Positions 45,501 to 56,900 of a DNA stretch of 64,000 nucleotides are shown one piece after another. The translations under genes were made by a program, and so were the position numbers. Under the pieces are notes generated by a model. The model saw only the letters and a program-made list of their open reading frames with translations, did no database searches and was not told where the DNA came from. How positions within the stretch are numbered: the stretch's first letter is position 1; every line of letters begins with the position of its first letter. The DNA is taken from NCBI GenBank assembly GCA_014526335.1, contig JACTAT010000052.1, positions 372,001-436,000 on the forward strand. Direction: 5' to 3'. This DNA is from Chrysaora quinquecirrha (taxonomy: Eukaryota; Cnidaria; Scyphozoa; Semaeostomeae; Pelagiidae).

Positions 45501-46112
45501 ATTTAACCACTCGAACATCAACCCATTGTGGGAGTGTTTCATTCAAATAACATTCAGACAAAAACCTTTGAGAACTGGAAGCATTGGCTTTGATTTTTGT
45601 TGCTGAATTTGTTTGTATTGTTCTTTTAGGTGGTCTTTTAATAACTACACGTATTTTTTATAAGAAACCCTTTATAAGAAACCCAGACTCTCGAATAGCC
45701 AAAATTTAAGAAACTCCAGTAATGGAATTTTTTTACGTAGGAAACTTTTCACCACAGACAGCAAAGATGTTCTTTTAATTCTCGTGTTTCGTCTGCAATA
45801 GCGTATTTCTGTGACAAGTACACAAACAGGAAACCCATATGCATTTAAATACGATCGATAAATGGGTTTTGAACATCATTTAGGTAGAATAAATATGTTG
45901 CCAATATGGACATTCAAGAACTCTTAAGAAACTTTCAATACTCAAAATTTGAAAATTTTAAGAAACTTTCAGTACTGGGTCAATTTTTTAGTTTCTTATA
46001 AAAAAATGCATGTATACAAAGTAATATCTTCCTTTTTCAGAAAAGTGGCAAAATCAGCAAACACAAAAAGACGAAAAGACAACCTTACAAGAAAGAGTCA
46101 AATAAGAGATAG
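42570..46112 (+). CDS. WDR89: WDR89-like WD-repeat protein, exons 9-14 (3' part)
   Basis: Six more exons follow the LINE: 42570-42656, 42765-42809, 43415-43500, 43960-44065, 44867-44962, 46041-46112 (TAG stop). All have GT-AG borders and phases that join cleanly. They match the second half of vertebrate WDR89: a blade with SNIGYFGPSYEF and TVQFWDYSE, a short linker, LFYDVASARLFMVAGT, IEVLHVSLDH with LHGCHSSTIRCILYDD, the last WD unit LLAGGEDGMISMW, and a basic tail rich in Lys that ends KKESNKR. Together with the 5' part the assembled protein is 348 residues, against 387 in human as I recall. Most of the deficit is the absent stretch between MATGST and SNIGYF. The acceptor of exon 9 (CTGTATCAG) lies within about 25 bp of the LINE end, and that of exon 14 lies 26 bp from a MITE. 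Confidence 0.9.
42925..43022. mobile_element. Family C element, short palindromic copy
   Basis: About 95 bp in WDR89-like intron 10. ATGAGTCCCAGTTTGAGCGA is answered by GAGCGATAACTGGGACTCAA in inverted orientation. The stem part CCGAGACTAATACCAAACCG (reverse strand) recurs at about 58857-58880. Confidence 0.6.
43085..43175 (-). repeat. tRNA-like SINE relic 1
   Basis: On the minus strand TAGCTCAATGG resembles a tRNA A box, and GGCCCGAATC about 45 bp later resembles a B box. The cloverleaf does not close well, so this is a decayed tRNA-derived element rather than a gene. Confidence 0.4.
43275..43375 (-). repeat. tRNA-like SINE relic 2
   Basis: On the minus strand ATCATGCAGTCCAAGTTCGA leads into AGTTCGAATCCC, a near-perfect B box. 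The upstream words match relic 1 (ATCATGCAGTCCA in both). The A-box half is decayed. Confidence 0.45.
43696..43890. mobile_element. MITE family A, left-half fragment
   Basis: Starts TTAGGCCCTGGCCAAATGAC with CAAACATTGTT, then degenerates. A GAACATAAGCATGTTT unit is repeated at 43845-43885. In WDR89-like intron 11. Confidence 0.65.
44066..44866. other. WDR89-like intron 12
   Basis: Intron of about 800 bp. It contains an AACAACAACAACAGCAGCAA run (44383-44413) followed by a GTGGGTCTAAG string like a decayed family C end. No exon. Confidence 0.55.
45074..45336. mobile_element. MITE family A, full copy
   Basis: About 263 bp in WDR89-like intron 13. Left end AAGCCAAACGATCAAACATT, right end with ACAAACTCGTTTGGTCAGGG. 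The two internal hairpins typical of the family are present. Confidence 0.75.
45645..46014. mobile_element. MITE family B, copy next to the last WDR89-like exon
   Basis: 370 bp. Left TACACGTATTTTTTATAAGA, right TCTTATAAAAAAATGCATGT. Internal AAGAAACTTTCAGTAC words repeat. The element ends 26 bp before the exon at 46041, so it sits right at the branch point and pyrimidine-tract region of that acceptor. Confidence 0.85.
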
Positions 46113-46196
46113 CGACTACAGAAAATTATGCCGCGAGGAACTGATGTTTATATAGTCCAGAAAGAGTGAGTTATAGCCAATTATGTGGCCATTTAC

Positions 46197-46325
46197 TAGA
46201 CTTATTACCTGAATCGTAGTAATTGCTGCTGAATTGAATTGCTGGATGCTCATACTACTGAAGTGAACAACAATTCAATTCAATTCAATGTAAGCGAAAT
46301 TTAGGGACTTGCATATCAAGTCTAG
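46197..46325. mobile_element. Family C element, short copy
   Basis: About 129 bp. Left TAGACTTATTACCTGAATCG, right GGACTTGCATATCAAGTCTA. An internal AATTCAATTCAATTCAAT repeat. Lies 85 bp beyond the WDR89-like stop. Confidence 0.65.
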
Positions 46326-47252
46326 ACGTTTACATTGGTTGAATCTGAAAACATTTGACATGTTACTTATTTGTTACGAATCAAGTGCGTTTACACTGCC
46401 ACAAACAAAACTGTACCCGCTTATACCGCACAGGTTTGCCTTACCGTTCTTAAAAGGGGTGGTGCATAACTTTGTTCATCGATGAGAAAACTTCTTACTG
46501 AGTGCTTCTGTGCTGTCCTTTGTATCGATACATCGGCATCACCTTTGATCAAGAGACTGGGAATCTTGGCTATACGCAGAAACATAGAAGAATCTAATTT
46601 ATGGTTTATAAATCTTCTAATTCCCTTGCACTTCAGTATCTCAGTCAGGGCTGTCCAAAGGCAGCGCGGGCCTTAGGTTAATGTGATCCTACCAGACCCT
46701 TTGGAGCCCCCGCCTCTCCTTTGGAGGTTTTTGAGAAAAGCATTAATAGAATTAACTCCTTACTTTGTGATTCTTAAAAACAACCAATGGTCATGGAAAT
46801 ATAGGTCATAAAGGTTTCAGAAGACGAGTAGAAATGAAATGAATACTGAACCATTGGCGATAAGTATTGCTTGCTCTGTTAATTCAAAACTTCATTTTTT
46901 TAATCGCAATGCTAAGTTAAAGAAAAAGTCAGATTCCTTAGTAGTCTCCGGTCCAGTACTAGAAATTCCTTAAGTTTTTGCCAGCCCAAGTACTACCTTC
47001 CTTATAAAGCACTTCCTTATAAAACTGTTTGTGAGCAGTGTTTAATTATATAATTTGTTTTCGATTTTCCAGGGTGGTCAATCAGATATTTTCTGGTGTG
47101 TTATATAACTGACTGGAGGAAATATTTGTTATGTAATCGAAGAAGAACGATTCGTATGAGAGACAAAAATAGCTAGCAATTCTTAATGGAATAAAAGGAC
47201 GACCTAACGTAAGCGGAACCGTTGATTCTCTAGTTTTTAAAGAAAGGTATCA
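46326..47252. other. Intergenic, nothing firmly recognised
   Basis: May contain a decayed family B fragment at about 46975-47030 (CTTCCTTATAAAGCACTTCC). No exon is supported. Confidence 0.4.
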
Positions 47253-47566
47253 TAAATCCTCGAATTGGCTCCGTCTCGAATAAGCCCTCCCCTCGAGTTA
47301 GCCCCCACCCCGGAACGAAAAATCGTTAATAAGCGCCCTCCCTCGAATAAGCCCCCACCCCTGACATGTTATTGTTAGCCTTTTGAGTCTATATTGGTAC
47401 TTTATCAAGTTATGACAGAAAAGTGCATTCTTTAAGTCGATGATAAATCATGCTTTTGTGAAAAATTTTATAAGCCCTCCTCGTTTAAGCCCCCAACCTC
47501 GAATAAGCCCCCTCCAAAATAATGAAAAATAATTAAGCCCCCAGGGGGCTAATTCGAGGATTTACG
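47253..47566. mobile_element. Inverted-repeat element with CCTCGAATAAGCCCCC units
   Basis: Left end TAAATCCTCGAATTGGCTCC, and the right end is its complement (GGGGGCTAATTCGAGGATTT). Four or five internal CTCGAATAAGCCCCC-type units lie between. About 314 bp, no ORF. Confidence 0.8.
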
Positions 47567-48403
47567 GTATATTAATTTAAAGCCCTGTCCAGACGTCATG
47601 TCCGAGTCGTGTCGTGGCAGATACATAACTTAGCACAAAGTCTGACTCAATCAGTGATTTTAGCTCCACCTTAAATCTTGGCACGACCCTTTTTGCCGTG
47701 TCGCACGACAGTTCATCGAAAACCAGCATGGCAGTGATTCAAACGTCGAGCCAGAACATGTCAAGTGTTCCAAGTCCCTCTTCTTGTTGCAAGCCCGACG
47801 GATAGTATCTGCAACTGAAAACTAGAGAATACAGAGAAAATGGGGACGACACGTCCTCTGAATCCGTCAAGACTATTGCTGGCACGGCATGACTCTTGGA
47901 CGATGCTTGAACTGGGCCTAAGATCCATCAATTTGTAAAAAATATTCAGCGACATAGACTAAGGTTGAAAATGATTTTAGCTGCTGTAGGTCTTTGAAAG
48001 AGATTCTATTGCGATTACAAAGATTCAGAAAAATTCGTGAGTGATTAATATGGCTAGCTTAGGTCTTAAACCTCCGACCTCTGGCTTGAGCAACAATGCT
48101 GTATACGTACTGAAGGCTGGTTTTCACAATTCGTATTTCATAGCCTGTCCCATCGTACGATTTATGAACACCAATAAAAACGAGGCAGAAAAACCGCTAC
48201 TCAAAATTCAAGGCAGAAACACCGCGACTTTAAATACACAATGTGTTTGCGACTAGATAATATAGACGCTATATTTTGGCTTTGCAAGAGGGTGTGGGGC
48301 TAGAACAATTTCTGGGGGGGGGATTAAGGCACCATAGTGTAAAGTAGGACTTTGATGATTAATCGGTTTGTCTTCATTACCAGGTTTGCCGAGTAGGGTG
48401 CCT
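47567..48403. other. Intergenic, nothing recognised
   Basis: No gene is supported. A 71-codon frame at 48041-48256 resembles nothing I know. Confidence 0.4.
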
Positions 48404-48680
48404 TTTAGGTGCCCAATTGCTGGGGGGCTTGGAATAGGCGGGGGGTTAGAACTCCAGCCAGGATCTAATTGACGGGGGGTCGGAATAAACAGGGGGTCAG
48501 AATTTGTTAAATAAAGTTTGTCAGAAAGCTGAGGAAATGCAGTGTGACTGGCCCTGTAGTACTTTTATAGGCTGAGGCAATCCATAGCGTTAACCAACAA
48601 ATAGACTGTACAAGTGAAATTTCATACAAAGAAGGTCAAAGTGAAATATGTTAAAATCGACTTGGGTAGGGGTCTGCCGC
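48404..48680. mobile_element. Element D, copy 1
   Basis: Starts TTAGGTGCCCAATTGC and runs through GGAATAGGCGGGGGGT and GGGGGTCGGAATAAAC. It shares about 250 bp in the same order with 50780-51142, including the GTACAAGTGAAATTTCA block. The right end is not clear. Confidence 0.7.
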
Positions 48681-49910
48681 CGGCATGTTCAAAATGGTAT
48701 CGTTGACTAGACTAATTTTTACGAGAGAATGGTACCCTCAAGTTCTTCAAAATTTTCGGCCTTCTACACATAGGTTCCTTACTAAGTAGTTCTCTATTAA
48801 AAAGCGTGTATTCTGCGCGAGCGTTTTAAAGAAGTAACGTGACACGCATCTATTTACAGAATAGCCTTTTACCTCTCAACCCTCTCATGTAAGCCTCTCT
48901 TAGAGGTCAAGTTTTGCAAGGAGCTTTGTAGATTTCTGTCGAGTTTCCAAGTGGTCGTACCATTTTTCTCGGAACTCGTGTAACATAAAGATTACTCTCA
49001 ATCATAATTAACCAATCATAATGCTAGTTCCAGTTTCCCAAGGCAATGATGAAATCAGGTTGCCCCTGGATGAAATATATAGAGCCAGTCACAAGAATCT
49101 CCAAAGTTGATGAACTGAAAAGAATTTTACCCTGGCCGCGACGCTGCCCTTTCCTGGCTTTGGCACAAACCCCGACCTCGCTGTGCTCCTGATACCGTGA
49201 GTCAGCTAGTTGACGCAACGGTACCTTCAAACACAGTAAGTGGTGGTGTGGTGGTACTAATGTAGTGTGTGGGCGTCTGGGCGAGTTTCAATTAGAAAGT
49301 AATGAGAGCTAATTTTCGTGAGTTACTGCAAAATATGCCTTTCAGGCTGCTAATGATGGCATTTATTGGTAGATATTTGTTGGAATTTCTTGGCAGTTTG
49401 TTTGTTGTTATTAACGAAGCTGTATCCTGCACCCTTGTCTTCATATCACCAATGACGATGAGTCATCATCAGACTAATTACACGAATCGTAGTTATCGTG
49501 ATTGAATTGAATGGCTTAGAGGCTCGGAGTTCGAGTGGTCTCTGTTGGGTCGTAGGGGTCGTAGTCTCGTAAAGGGCGTACTTTTTGGGCATCGAGTAAG
49601 AATTGGGGGTGAAATCGTATTCTTCTGATACCATTCTACCAACAACTGTAACTGTAGACTTTGCTTCAAGCACCATTTTCACTTCAACCGTCAGGAGCGC
49701 TTTCCACTTGCGTGTGGTCACTTCTAATTTTGAGTACCCAGGGTTCGTTCCAGGTCTGGGCACTATAATAACACTGTAATGATAATCATCGTCATAATCA
49801 AAATCATTATATTTTTTTTATACACGGAAAATCCCTTAAGTAATATTATAAAAATTACCAGAATAGAATATTAAAGCCTAAATTATGAAACGCTTGATTT
49901 GATTGAAATT
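48681..49910. other. Intergenic with fragments of families B and C
   Basis: A decayed family B end at about 48768-48815 (AAAAAGCGTGTA) and a family C-like end at about 49471-49500 (ACTAATTACACGAATCGTAG). No exon is supported. A 105-codon minus frame at 49446-49763 has no recognisable relatives. Confidence 0.4.
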
Positions 49911-49953
49911 GAATGTTTGACCAACGATGTTTGATCGTTTCGCCAGGGCCTTA
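49911..49953. mobile_element. MITE family A, right-end fragment
   Basis: GAATGTTTGACCAACGATGT then TTGATCGTTTCGCCAGGGCC and TTAG: a solo right end of about 43 bp. Confidence 0.7.
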
Positions 49954-50297
49954 GGGTTGCCAAATGAATACAAAATGAATGAAATGCCCCTCAACAGCAG
50001 TTCTTGCATGCTTGACCACTGGTATTCATTGATATGACTGGACGCCTGCATTCTGCTCCAAACTTCTTAATACATAAGCTGTAATACAGACTCGTCGATT
50101 CATCTCTACGGGAAACCATTCGCAAGTTTAGTATTTTAGTAAAAAAAGTCCATAAAATATAGAACTTGTATTACTGAATTTATTACTATTTTGATTCAGG
50201 TATTAAAACTGCTATCTTTGAATTGGGGAAGGTATTTAATACCATTTCCTGAGAATGCAGAGATGGTAATAAATAAATGGGGATCATCCTCATTTCT

Positions 50298-50574
50298 AAG
50301 GCTCTGGCCAAACGATCAAACATTGTTGGTCCAACATTTTAAATTTGCTTTACAACAAATGTTTGACCGATTGGCCACGTCCATAAACATTGCTTGACAA
50401 GCAAAAGTAACAGACTTTGCGGCGTGGTGTTTTTGAAAAAGTTCGAAATCACTTGTTGCTTGACGCAAACAAAAAATGTTGGACGAGCAATGTTTTTGGT
50501 CAAACGGTCAAACATTTTGCTTAGCAAATCTCAAATGTTGAGCCAACAATGTTTGGTCGTTTGGCCAGGGCTTA
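50298..50574. mobile_element. MITE family A, best-preserved copy
   Basis: 277 bp. Left AAGGCTCTGGCCAAACGATC, right GTCGTTTGGCCAGGGCTT. Each end forms its own palindrome of about 75 bp (TGGCCAAACGATCAAACATT against AATGTTTGACCGATTGGCCA). The two terminal hairpins face each other across a core of about 100 bp. Confidence 0.85.
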
Positions 50575-50779
50575 ACGCAGCCAACAGCAAATATCGGAAC
50601 GCTAAAACGCGGAAGTTTTTGAACACGTTGTCCAAATTCTTACATTTGCTGAAATGCAAAGAAAGAGATCAAGCTTGTGCTGAAGGGGGTTTTTCCGTAT
50701 GTTGTATTTGTATTTGTTCAATGGGTTTGTTAGGATTTCTACGCTTCGCTAAAACGGATCAGTGATCATTGAGCATACT

Positions 50780-51142
50780 CTTAGGTGTCTAATCTGGTGG
50801 GTTGGAATAGGCGGGGGGTCGGAACTACCATCAGGGGCTAATTGGCCTGGGGATCGGAAAAAACGGGGGTCGGACATTTTTGACAAACTTTGTCTGGAAA
50901 CTGTTGAAACGCAAAGCGAGTGGCCCTATAGTGTTTATAGGCGAAGGAAATCCATAGTTCTAGCCAACAACTTGAATGTACAAGTGAAATTTCACATAAA
51001 GAACGTCAAAGTAAGTTTATTAAAAAGTATCAACATCAATATTAATGCGAACATAATTAGCAGGGGTCTTCATAAGACCGGAGCAGTTCGGAATTTTTCT
51101 AATAATTAATTGGCGGGTGGGGACAGCAATTAGGCACCTAAA
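50780..51142. mobile_element. Element D, copy 2
   Basis: 363 bp with short inverted ends: CTTAGGTGTCTAATCT on the left, AATTAGGCACCTAAAG on the right. The internal order matches copy 1 at 48404-48680. Confidence 0.75.
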
Positions 51143-51439
51143 GAACGCAGTTGCCAAACTGCTTATCTGAATTACCGAGCGTAATCTCTTGTCTGATAAC
51201 CAAGAGGATGACCTGGCGTAATACATCAGTCAGCCACACTACTGAATACCGTCACTGGTTGCTGCTGCCATTACAATGCGCCAGTTTGACTTGAGATTTC
51301 CCATTCATTTACAGGCCTCTCACGGTGTTTATCCCTGTTGTGTATTAAAGTCATTCATTGAGAAATCATTGCTGAGGGTCTTTGGCTGTTACTAGTAGGG
51401 GTCCTCTTGAGGTCATTAGTTATTCATTTGAATAGAGCT

Positions 51440-51677
51440 AAAACGCTGTCATCATGATTATTCTCATTATCATCATTATACTACAACAGAATCAAAATTA
51501 CAATAGCATTAATGTAGTAGATTTGGAAGACTGAGAAATGGCCCTTGTCATCATTATCATGATCATTAATATCGTCATCGTCGTTGTCGTCAACATGATC
51601 ATCGTCATCATGATCATCGTCATGATCTTCGTCATGTTGATCATTGCAATCATTATCATCATCATCATCATTATATT

Positions 51678-51724
<47 letters not shown>

Positions 51725-51728
51725 TATT

Positions 51729-51760
<32 letters not shown>

Positions 51761-51910
51761 TTTCACCACCCCATCATCATCATAATCGTCATGATCATGA
51801 CCTGTTTCATCCCAATAATCATCATAATTATCATTACCTGTATCATCATGATCATCCTAATAATCATCACAATCATCATGATCGTGATCATTTTCATTAC
51901 CATCAGCTCC
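51440..51910. repeat. (ATC)n microsatellite region
   Basis: CATCATCATC-rich, purest at about 51655-51775. His- and Ser-rich frames are artefacts. Confidence 0.95.
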
Positions 51911-52018
51911 ATAAAAGTCTGTTTGTATAATTAGTACTTGGTTGGCTCTCAGAAGTGTTTGCTGTGATGTTCCTTCCGACCTCCTTGTAGCACATGGATA
52001 AATGCAAATATACATATA

Positions 52019-52384
52019 TACACTCTTTTTTTATCAGAAACTCGTTTATAAGAAACTCAGCACTGAGATCAATATTGGTTAAGAAACTTTCAGTACTCGA
52101 TAAGAAACTCGCAGGTCTCAATAATCTTTAGAATTAGAAATATGCATCAAAAACGAACTTCTGTTGCATCATAAGTGTCTTTTTTTACAAATAAAACAGC
52201 TGATGCAAACATGAATTGCATTGCTTCTTCTATTTGTTAAATTTAAGTGCCAATTACCTGTTTTAGCACTAAAAAATTTTGATCCCTAAGAAACTGCTAA
52301 ACTTTCAGTACCAAAATTGTACAAAAACTAAGAAACTTTGAGTACTGAAAAAAAAAATCTTAGTTTCTTAGAAAAAAGAATGTA
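52019..52384. mobile_element. MITE family B, copy 4
   Basis: 366 bp. Left TACACTCTTTTTTTATCAGA, right TTTCTTAGAAAAAAGAATGT. Internal TAAGAAACTTTCAGTAC words repeat. Confidence 0.82.
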
Positions 52385-53091
52385 ATCTGAAGGCAATATC
52401 CTGTTCCTTTTTAGTAAAACGATCCCTTAATTCGAAAGTTTTAATAAAATGAATGAACGCTGAGTCTTAGTAAAACAAAAGCTTGTTGAAGTTCAATTTT
52501 TTGTATTAAATCGAAAGACTATTAAATTTCCTGTTAAATTAATGAACGCTTACTTAAGTGTGCTTTATAGTTCCTATATAAGGTATTTTTGCATCAAATT
52601 ATTGCAAGAAATTGAGGTAACAGAATACCACAGTAGCCACTTGTCATCTGTCATTATGTCATTTTGATAGACTGATTGCCGACCCAGTCCCCCTTGTTGA
52701 CAACATTCCATTTGCATGTATTCACCCTGAGGCCGACAGCAGAACATCGGTGCTAAATAAAGGGTTAAATAGTCCTTTTTACTTCTTTGTACATACAATT
52801 CCAGATTAAATCAAGTGTCAGGTATGTTTCTACAATGTCATGTTGTCGTTTGGTGAAAAAGATTGATTCTAATGCTTTTATTCTTGGTGAAATGACAAGA
52901 CCCTCCAAGTGTGAAGGCTAGCCACAGCTAGGCCGCCTGGTTCGTTTAGAAGTTTTGCCGCTACAAATTCTGGTTTGACCTTTCTTGTCGCCGGAAAAGC
53001 AAAAGCTGCCTGATGGATCATGCCGATGGTGGTTTTTGAATGCTTGTTGTAAACATTATGATCAAGGAAATCTCAGTGATTTGCTCTGACT
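52385..53091 (+). other. 5' flank of the PSKH1-like gene
   Basis: Should contain the promoter and 5' UTR of the kinase gene. The last 170 bp are somewhat richer in CpG (GCCGGAAAAGC, ATGCCGATGG), with no definable core motif. An ATG at about 53022 is quickly closed by a stop and may act as a short upstream ORF. Confidence 0.4.
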
Positions 53092-53943
53092 ATGGGCTGC
53101 GATAGCAGCATTTTGAGAAAGAAAGAGGAGCCGGACCGTCCTGATTACTTAGAGCCTACCAAAGTCATCTCGCCTGACCCACGGAAAAAGCAATCTCAGC
53201 GACAAAAACAATCTCCTGTTAGAGGCAAACCACCAAAATATCGGACTAAAATTGACTCACGAGTCTTGGCAAAGTACGACGTGAAGGCTTTAATTGGGAA
53301 AGGATCTTTCAGTGACGTTCTTCGCGTGGAAAATAAAATCACAAAACAACCATATGCTATCAAAATTTTGCGTTTGAAAAATCAGCATAGTAAAGAGGTC
53401 TCGCAGTCAGAACTATCCGCTTTGACCCGTATTAGATTCCCGTACATCATCAATCTTATCGAAGTTTTTGAATCTAAGGAGTGTGTTTATCTTGTTATGG
53501 AACTAGCGACTGGTGGAGAACTGTACGAAAGAATCAAAATGAAGGGACATTTATCAGAGAAAGAATCAATTCGAGTTTTGCAAATGGTTCTTGATGGGGT
53601 TATTTATTTACACGGTAAAGGAATCACGCATCGTGATTTGAAACCAGAAAACTTATTGTTTTATCATCCCGGACATGATTCTAAAGTTTTAATAACTGAT
53701 TTTGGATTTGCAAAAACGACTTCGAGTTCAGAGGAGAACACTTTGTTTACAACATGGTGTGGTACTCCAGAATACATAGCACCCGAGTTATTATGCAAGA
53801 AACCCTACACCAATTCAGTGGATATGTGGGCTATTGGAGTTATCACTTATGTGATGATAAGTGGACACTTGCCGTTTGCTGCTGAAACTCCCTCCAAGCT
53901 ATATCAACAAATTGTTCGAGCAAAGTATTCATATTCAAGAGAG
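53092..53943 (+). CDS. PSKH1: PSKH1-like serine/threonine kinase, exon 1
   Basis: 284 codons in phase 0 up to a GAG then GTATGA donor. The first residues, MGC, predict N-myristoylation plus palmitoylation, as in human PSKH1, a membrane- and Golgi-associated CaMK-group kinase. A basic linker (residues 30-60) precedes the kinase domain from about residue 62. Landmarks are the Gly-rich loop GKGSFS at 69-74, the catalytic Lys in YAIK at 91, the alpha-C Glu at 107, HRDLKPEN at 180-187, DFG at 203-205 and GTPEYIAPE at 224-232. Family-specific strings such as ELATGGELYERI, NLLFYHPGHDSK and KPYTNSVDMWAIGV make the PSKH assignment firm. All catalytic residues are intact. The ATG chosen is the first in frame and the only one giving MGC. 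Confidence 0.95.
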
Positions 53944-56900
53944 GTATGAATTTTGTTTTTAAAACAATCTTTCACTCCTATCATTCATACACCTCACCTT
54001 CTTCAAATCTCTCTTTCTTTATTCATGTGTATCGACCCATCCCACTTCTATTCATACTACTTGTTTAAAGTTCAAGATGAAGGGGGGATGGTGTATTTAG
54101 TAGGTTAACTAATCAAGACCTCAGCCCTGGCTGTGATGGTATCATAGCTGGGAGCTGGGGTAACCCTGGCTTGAGCCCTGACCACCCCGCTGAATAGGGA
54201 GACCTATTCTTTGACCTCACCTCACATAGCTTCTGACATCACAAGCCAAGTGGATTTAGCCACAATGCCATATCATCTACAAAAGGTCTATGTTCAAAGA
54301 GACGAATTGCTGGTATTTGGCTACAGCTTTTCTGTTCTCTCAAAAACTGCTTGAGTGAGTTACAAAAAAATCTACATACACAACAAAGCCCATAAACACA
54401 AATGCTTTTGGGAAGGGTAGGAAAGGGATGAGAAGAGGATGAAAAATAAATGAAAAATACAGGCTGGGAAAAGAGCTTACAGTTCTTATAAAATTCTTTT
54501 ATTTCTGGTTGGGCGTGTCAGAAAGTACATATTCTCCCAATTTCTTACATAGCTTTCAAATTAACTCAATATTTAGACTTTTGTTTACTTTTTTGGTTAC
54601 TTGGTGCTACATTAGAAAAACAGGTGTAAAAAAACTCACAGAAACCACCTGCGTGCAGTGCTTGTTGCATGGCAAATGTTTCAACATTGTATTATTTCAG
54701 ATTAAAGTGCCAAAATCATCACCAAACAGGTCATTTGAGAGCTTTTGCCTTTTCCTTCACTGAAGCAAAATTTTAAATTTGATTTGTTGACATAAAATTC
54801 AAAAACCTCTTCAAACATTATACTATTGATTTCTAACGTTGAAATTAATGGTATTCTTTTGAGACAATGGCTGTGTCAGTATCACAGTCTATGTGAAAAT
54901 GCCAAGAAATACTATCAGAAAACGTTTGGCAAAGAAATATAGTATTTCTCATATTTTACTTCCTTTACTGGATTGAGTACATGCATGATGATGAAGCTTA
55001 CAAAATGTTAATCTTTCGGACATGATCAAATTCTTTGGAATTCAAAATCCATGATAATCACTTTTAGGATTTACAGTGATTGATAAAAAATCCTTAGTAA
55101 AAATGAAGGCCTTTAGTATATAAGGGTCAGCTGTATGGCTCCGTTGTGTCATATTTTCAGAATTTCTTTACATGGGTTGTATCTCTCTGTGACATGAGGA
55201 CCTTGACCTACCAGAAAATGACGAGAGATGATTTCACTCAGAAACATTTCTCTCTGAGAGCTTCCCCCTAATACAACACATAATCCTTCACATTGCATGC
55301 CTCTCCTCATCCCTCTGTTTAAACGATGCCCTCTTCAACACATTTTTACCCCTTGGAGCTCTTATTAGAGAATCTTTGATGCCCTGGAGGTACTCGTACG
55401 GGGACGTGTCACCAAACAGGGTATCGTTTTCAGATTTTCAACTCCAGGACCAGGTATCACTTTTCTTCTTCTGACATTGTGACAGGGTCTTGCTTTTCTT
55501 TGTTTGAATCTGCAACAGATCTATGTTGTCAATTCAGACAATATGAAAGCCAAATTTGCATTTCTGATGAAATTCCCTTTCAAGACAACGCTAGTCTATC
55601 CTAGCATCATCAGAAACTTTTCCATTAGTTTTCCGAGTAATTATTTGAAAGAAAACTACTGTACAGGGAATTCGGGACAGGGTACCTTTCTTTTTAATTG
55701 GACTCCAGGAGAGGGTGACTTTGGCACTTTTCTGGCAGCACATCCCCATATATTGGAAAGTCAAGTGCCCCACAGGATTTGATGGCAAGTTCTTTTTAAG
55801 GCATTATGGACCATGACTTTGGTCCTTCCCACTTGATAAACCTGGTCTAAAAACTAAGAAAAATACATCAGGTCCTCTCTATGTTTAATTTATTTATTGT
55901 TTCAGCTCAGGAATATTGTTCTTAAAAGGTATCCTTCTGATTCTTATCATTTTCTCCCAATTTCATCTTTCTTTGTGATCTTTATCATATGTTAGTCCAA
56001 ATTTAAGATTCAGTTTTAATTACTTTTTTATGGAAATAGGCACTCTGTTGGTTGCCTCCCACACAGAACAGATGTTCTGTCTGTCTTTAAAAGGAAAACA
56101 TTTGAAGTTGTGTGTGGTTGAAATCTGTGGGGTTTCAAACAGTTGACCCAGATAACTTCTATGTTTAGAAAGACTTTGTTCTAGGGCTGTTAAACGGTCC
56201 AGAAACTGGGCATTCAATTCAATGTTTCTGAAAGCTTCTTGGACTTTCTACAACAATAAATCTGAGCATTGAAGCTTGTTAAACACTTCTCCAAATTGTA
56301 CGAATTTCCCTCCTGGGTAAAGCTGTGAATTCATGTTTTAAACTTAAGTGGGATATAAATGTTTGTTGGGATATAACTATCATTTTCCTTGTTTGGTTGT
56401 AGTAGGGTTGATGTACTTATTAGTTTCAGTCAGACTGCTGTGTCATATATTTGTTATTGTTTTGGCGAAAATCGCAAATTCACCTGCAATTATATTTCTT
56501 CTGAATAAAGTAGTAAATTTCCTCAATGACTTGTGGATTAATTAAACTTGGGCTGTATTTCAAGGGATGAACAATAATGGAGCAATTAAATATGAAAATA
56601 TATCTCTAATTCCAGACCTTTGATTCATTATCAGAGAATTACACTGTTTTTCACATTAGGAAACTTTCAATTGTGGTTTTATTGCATAGTAATTTGCCAT
56701 TATTGCCTAATTGGAGGAACAACTTGCTTCTGCAATGTTGCAATTTTGATTGATGTTGTGGTAATAAAAACAATGCGTGGGAAATGTTGGCTAATAAACA
56801 ATAGAATAGTATTCCATTTGGCTGGCTGACCTTCCTAATAGCTTTGAGATAATGCAAGGGATGGTAGGTCAAGAGTGCGGAGCTGTCAAAGAGCTGAGGG

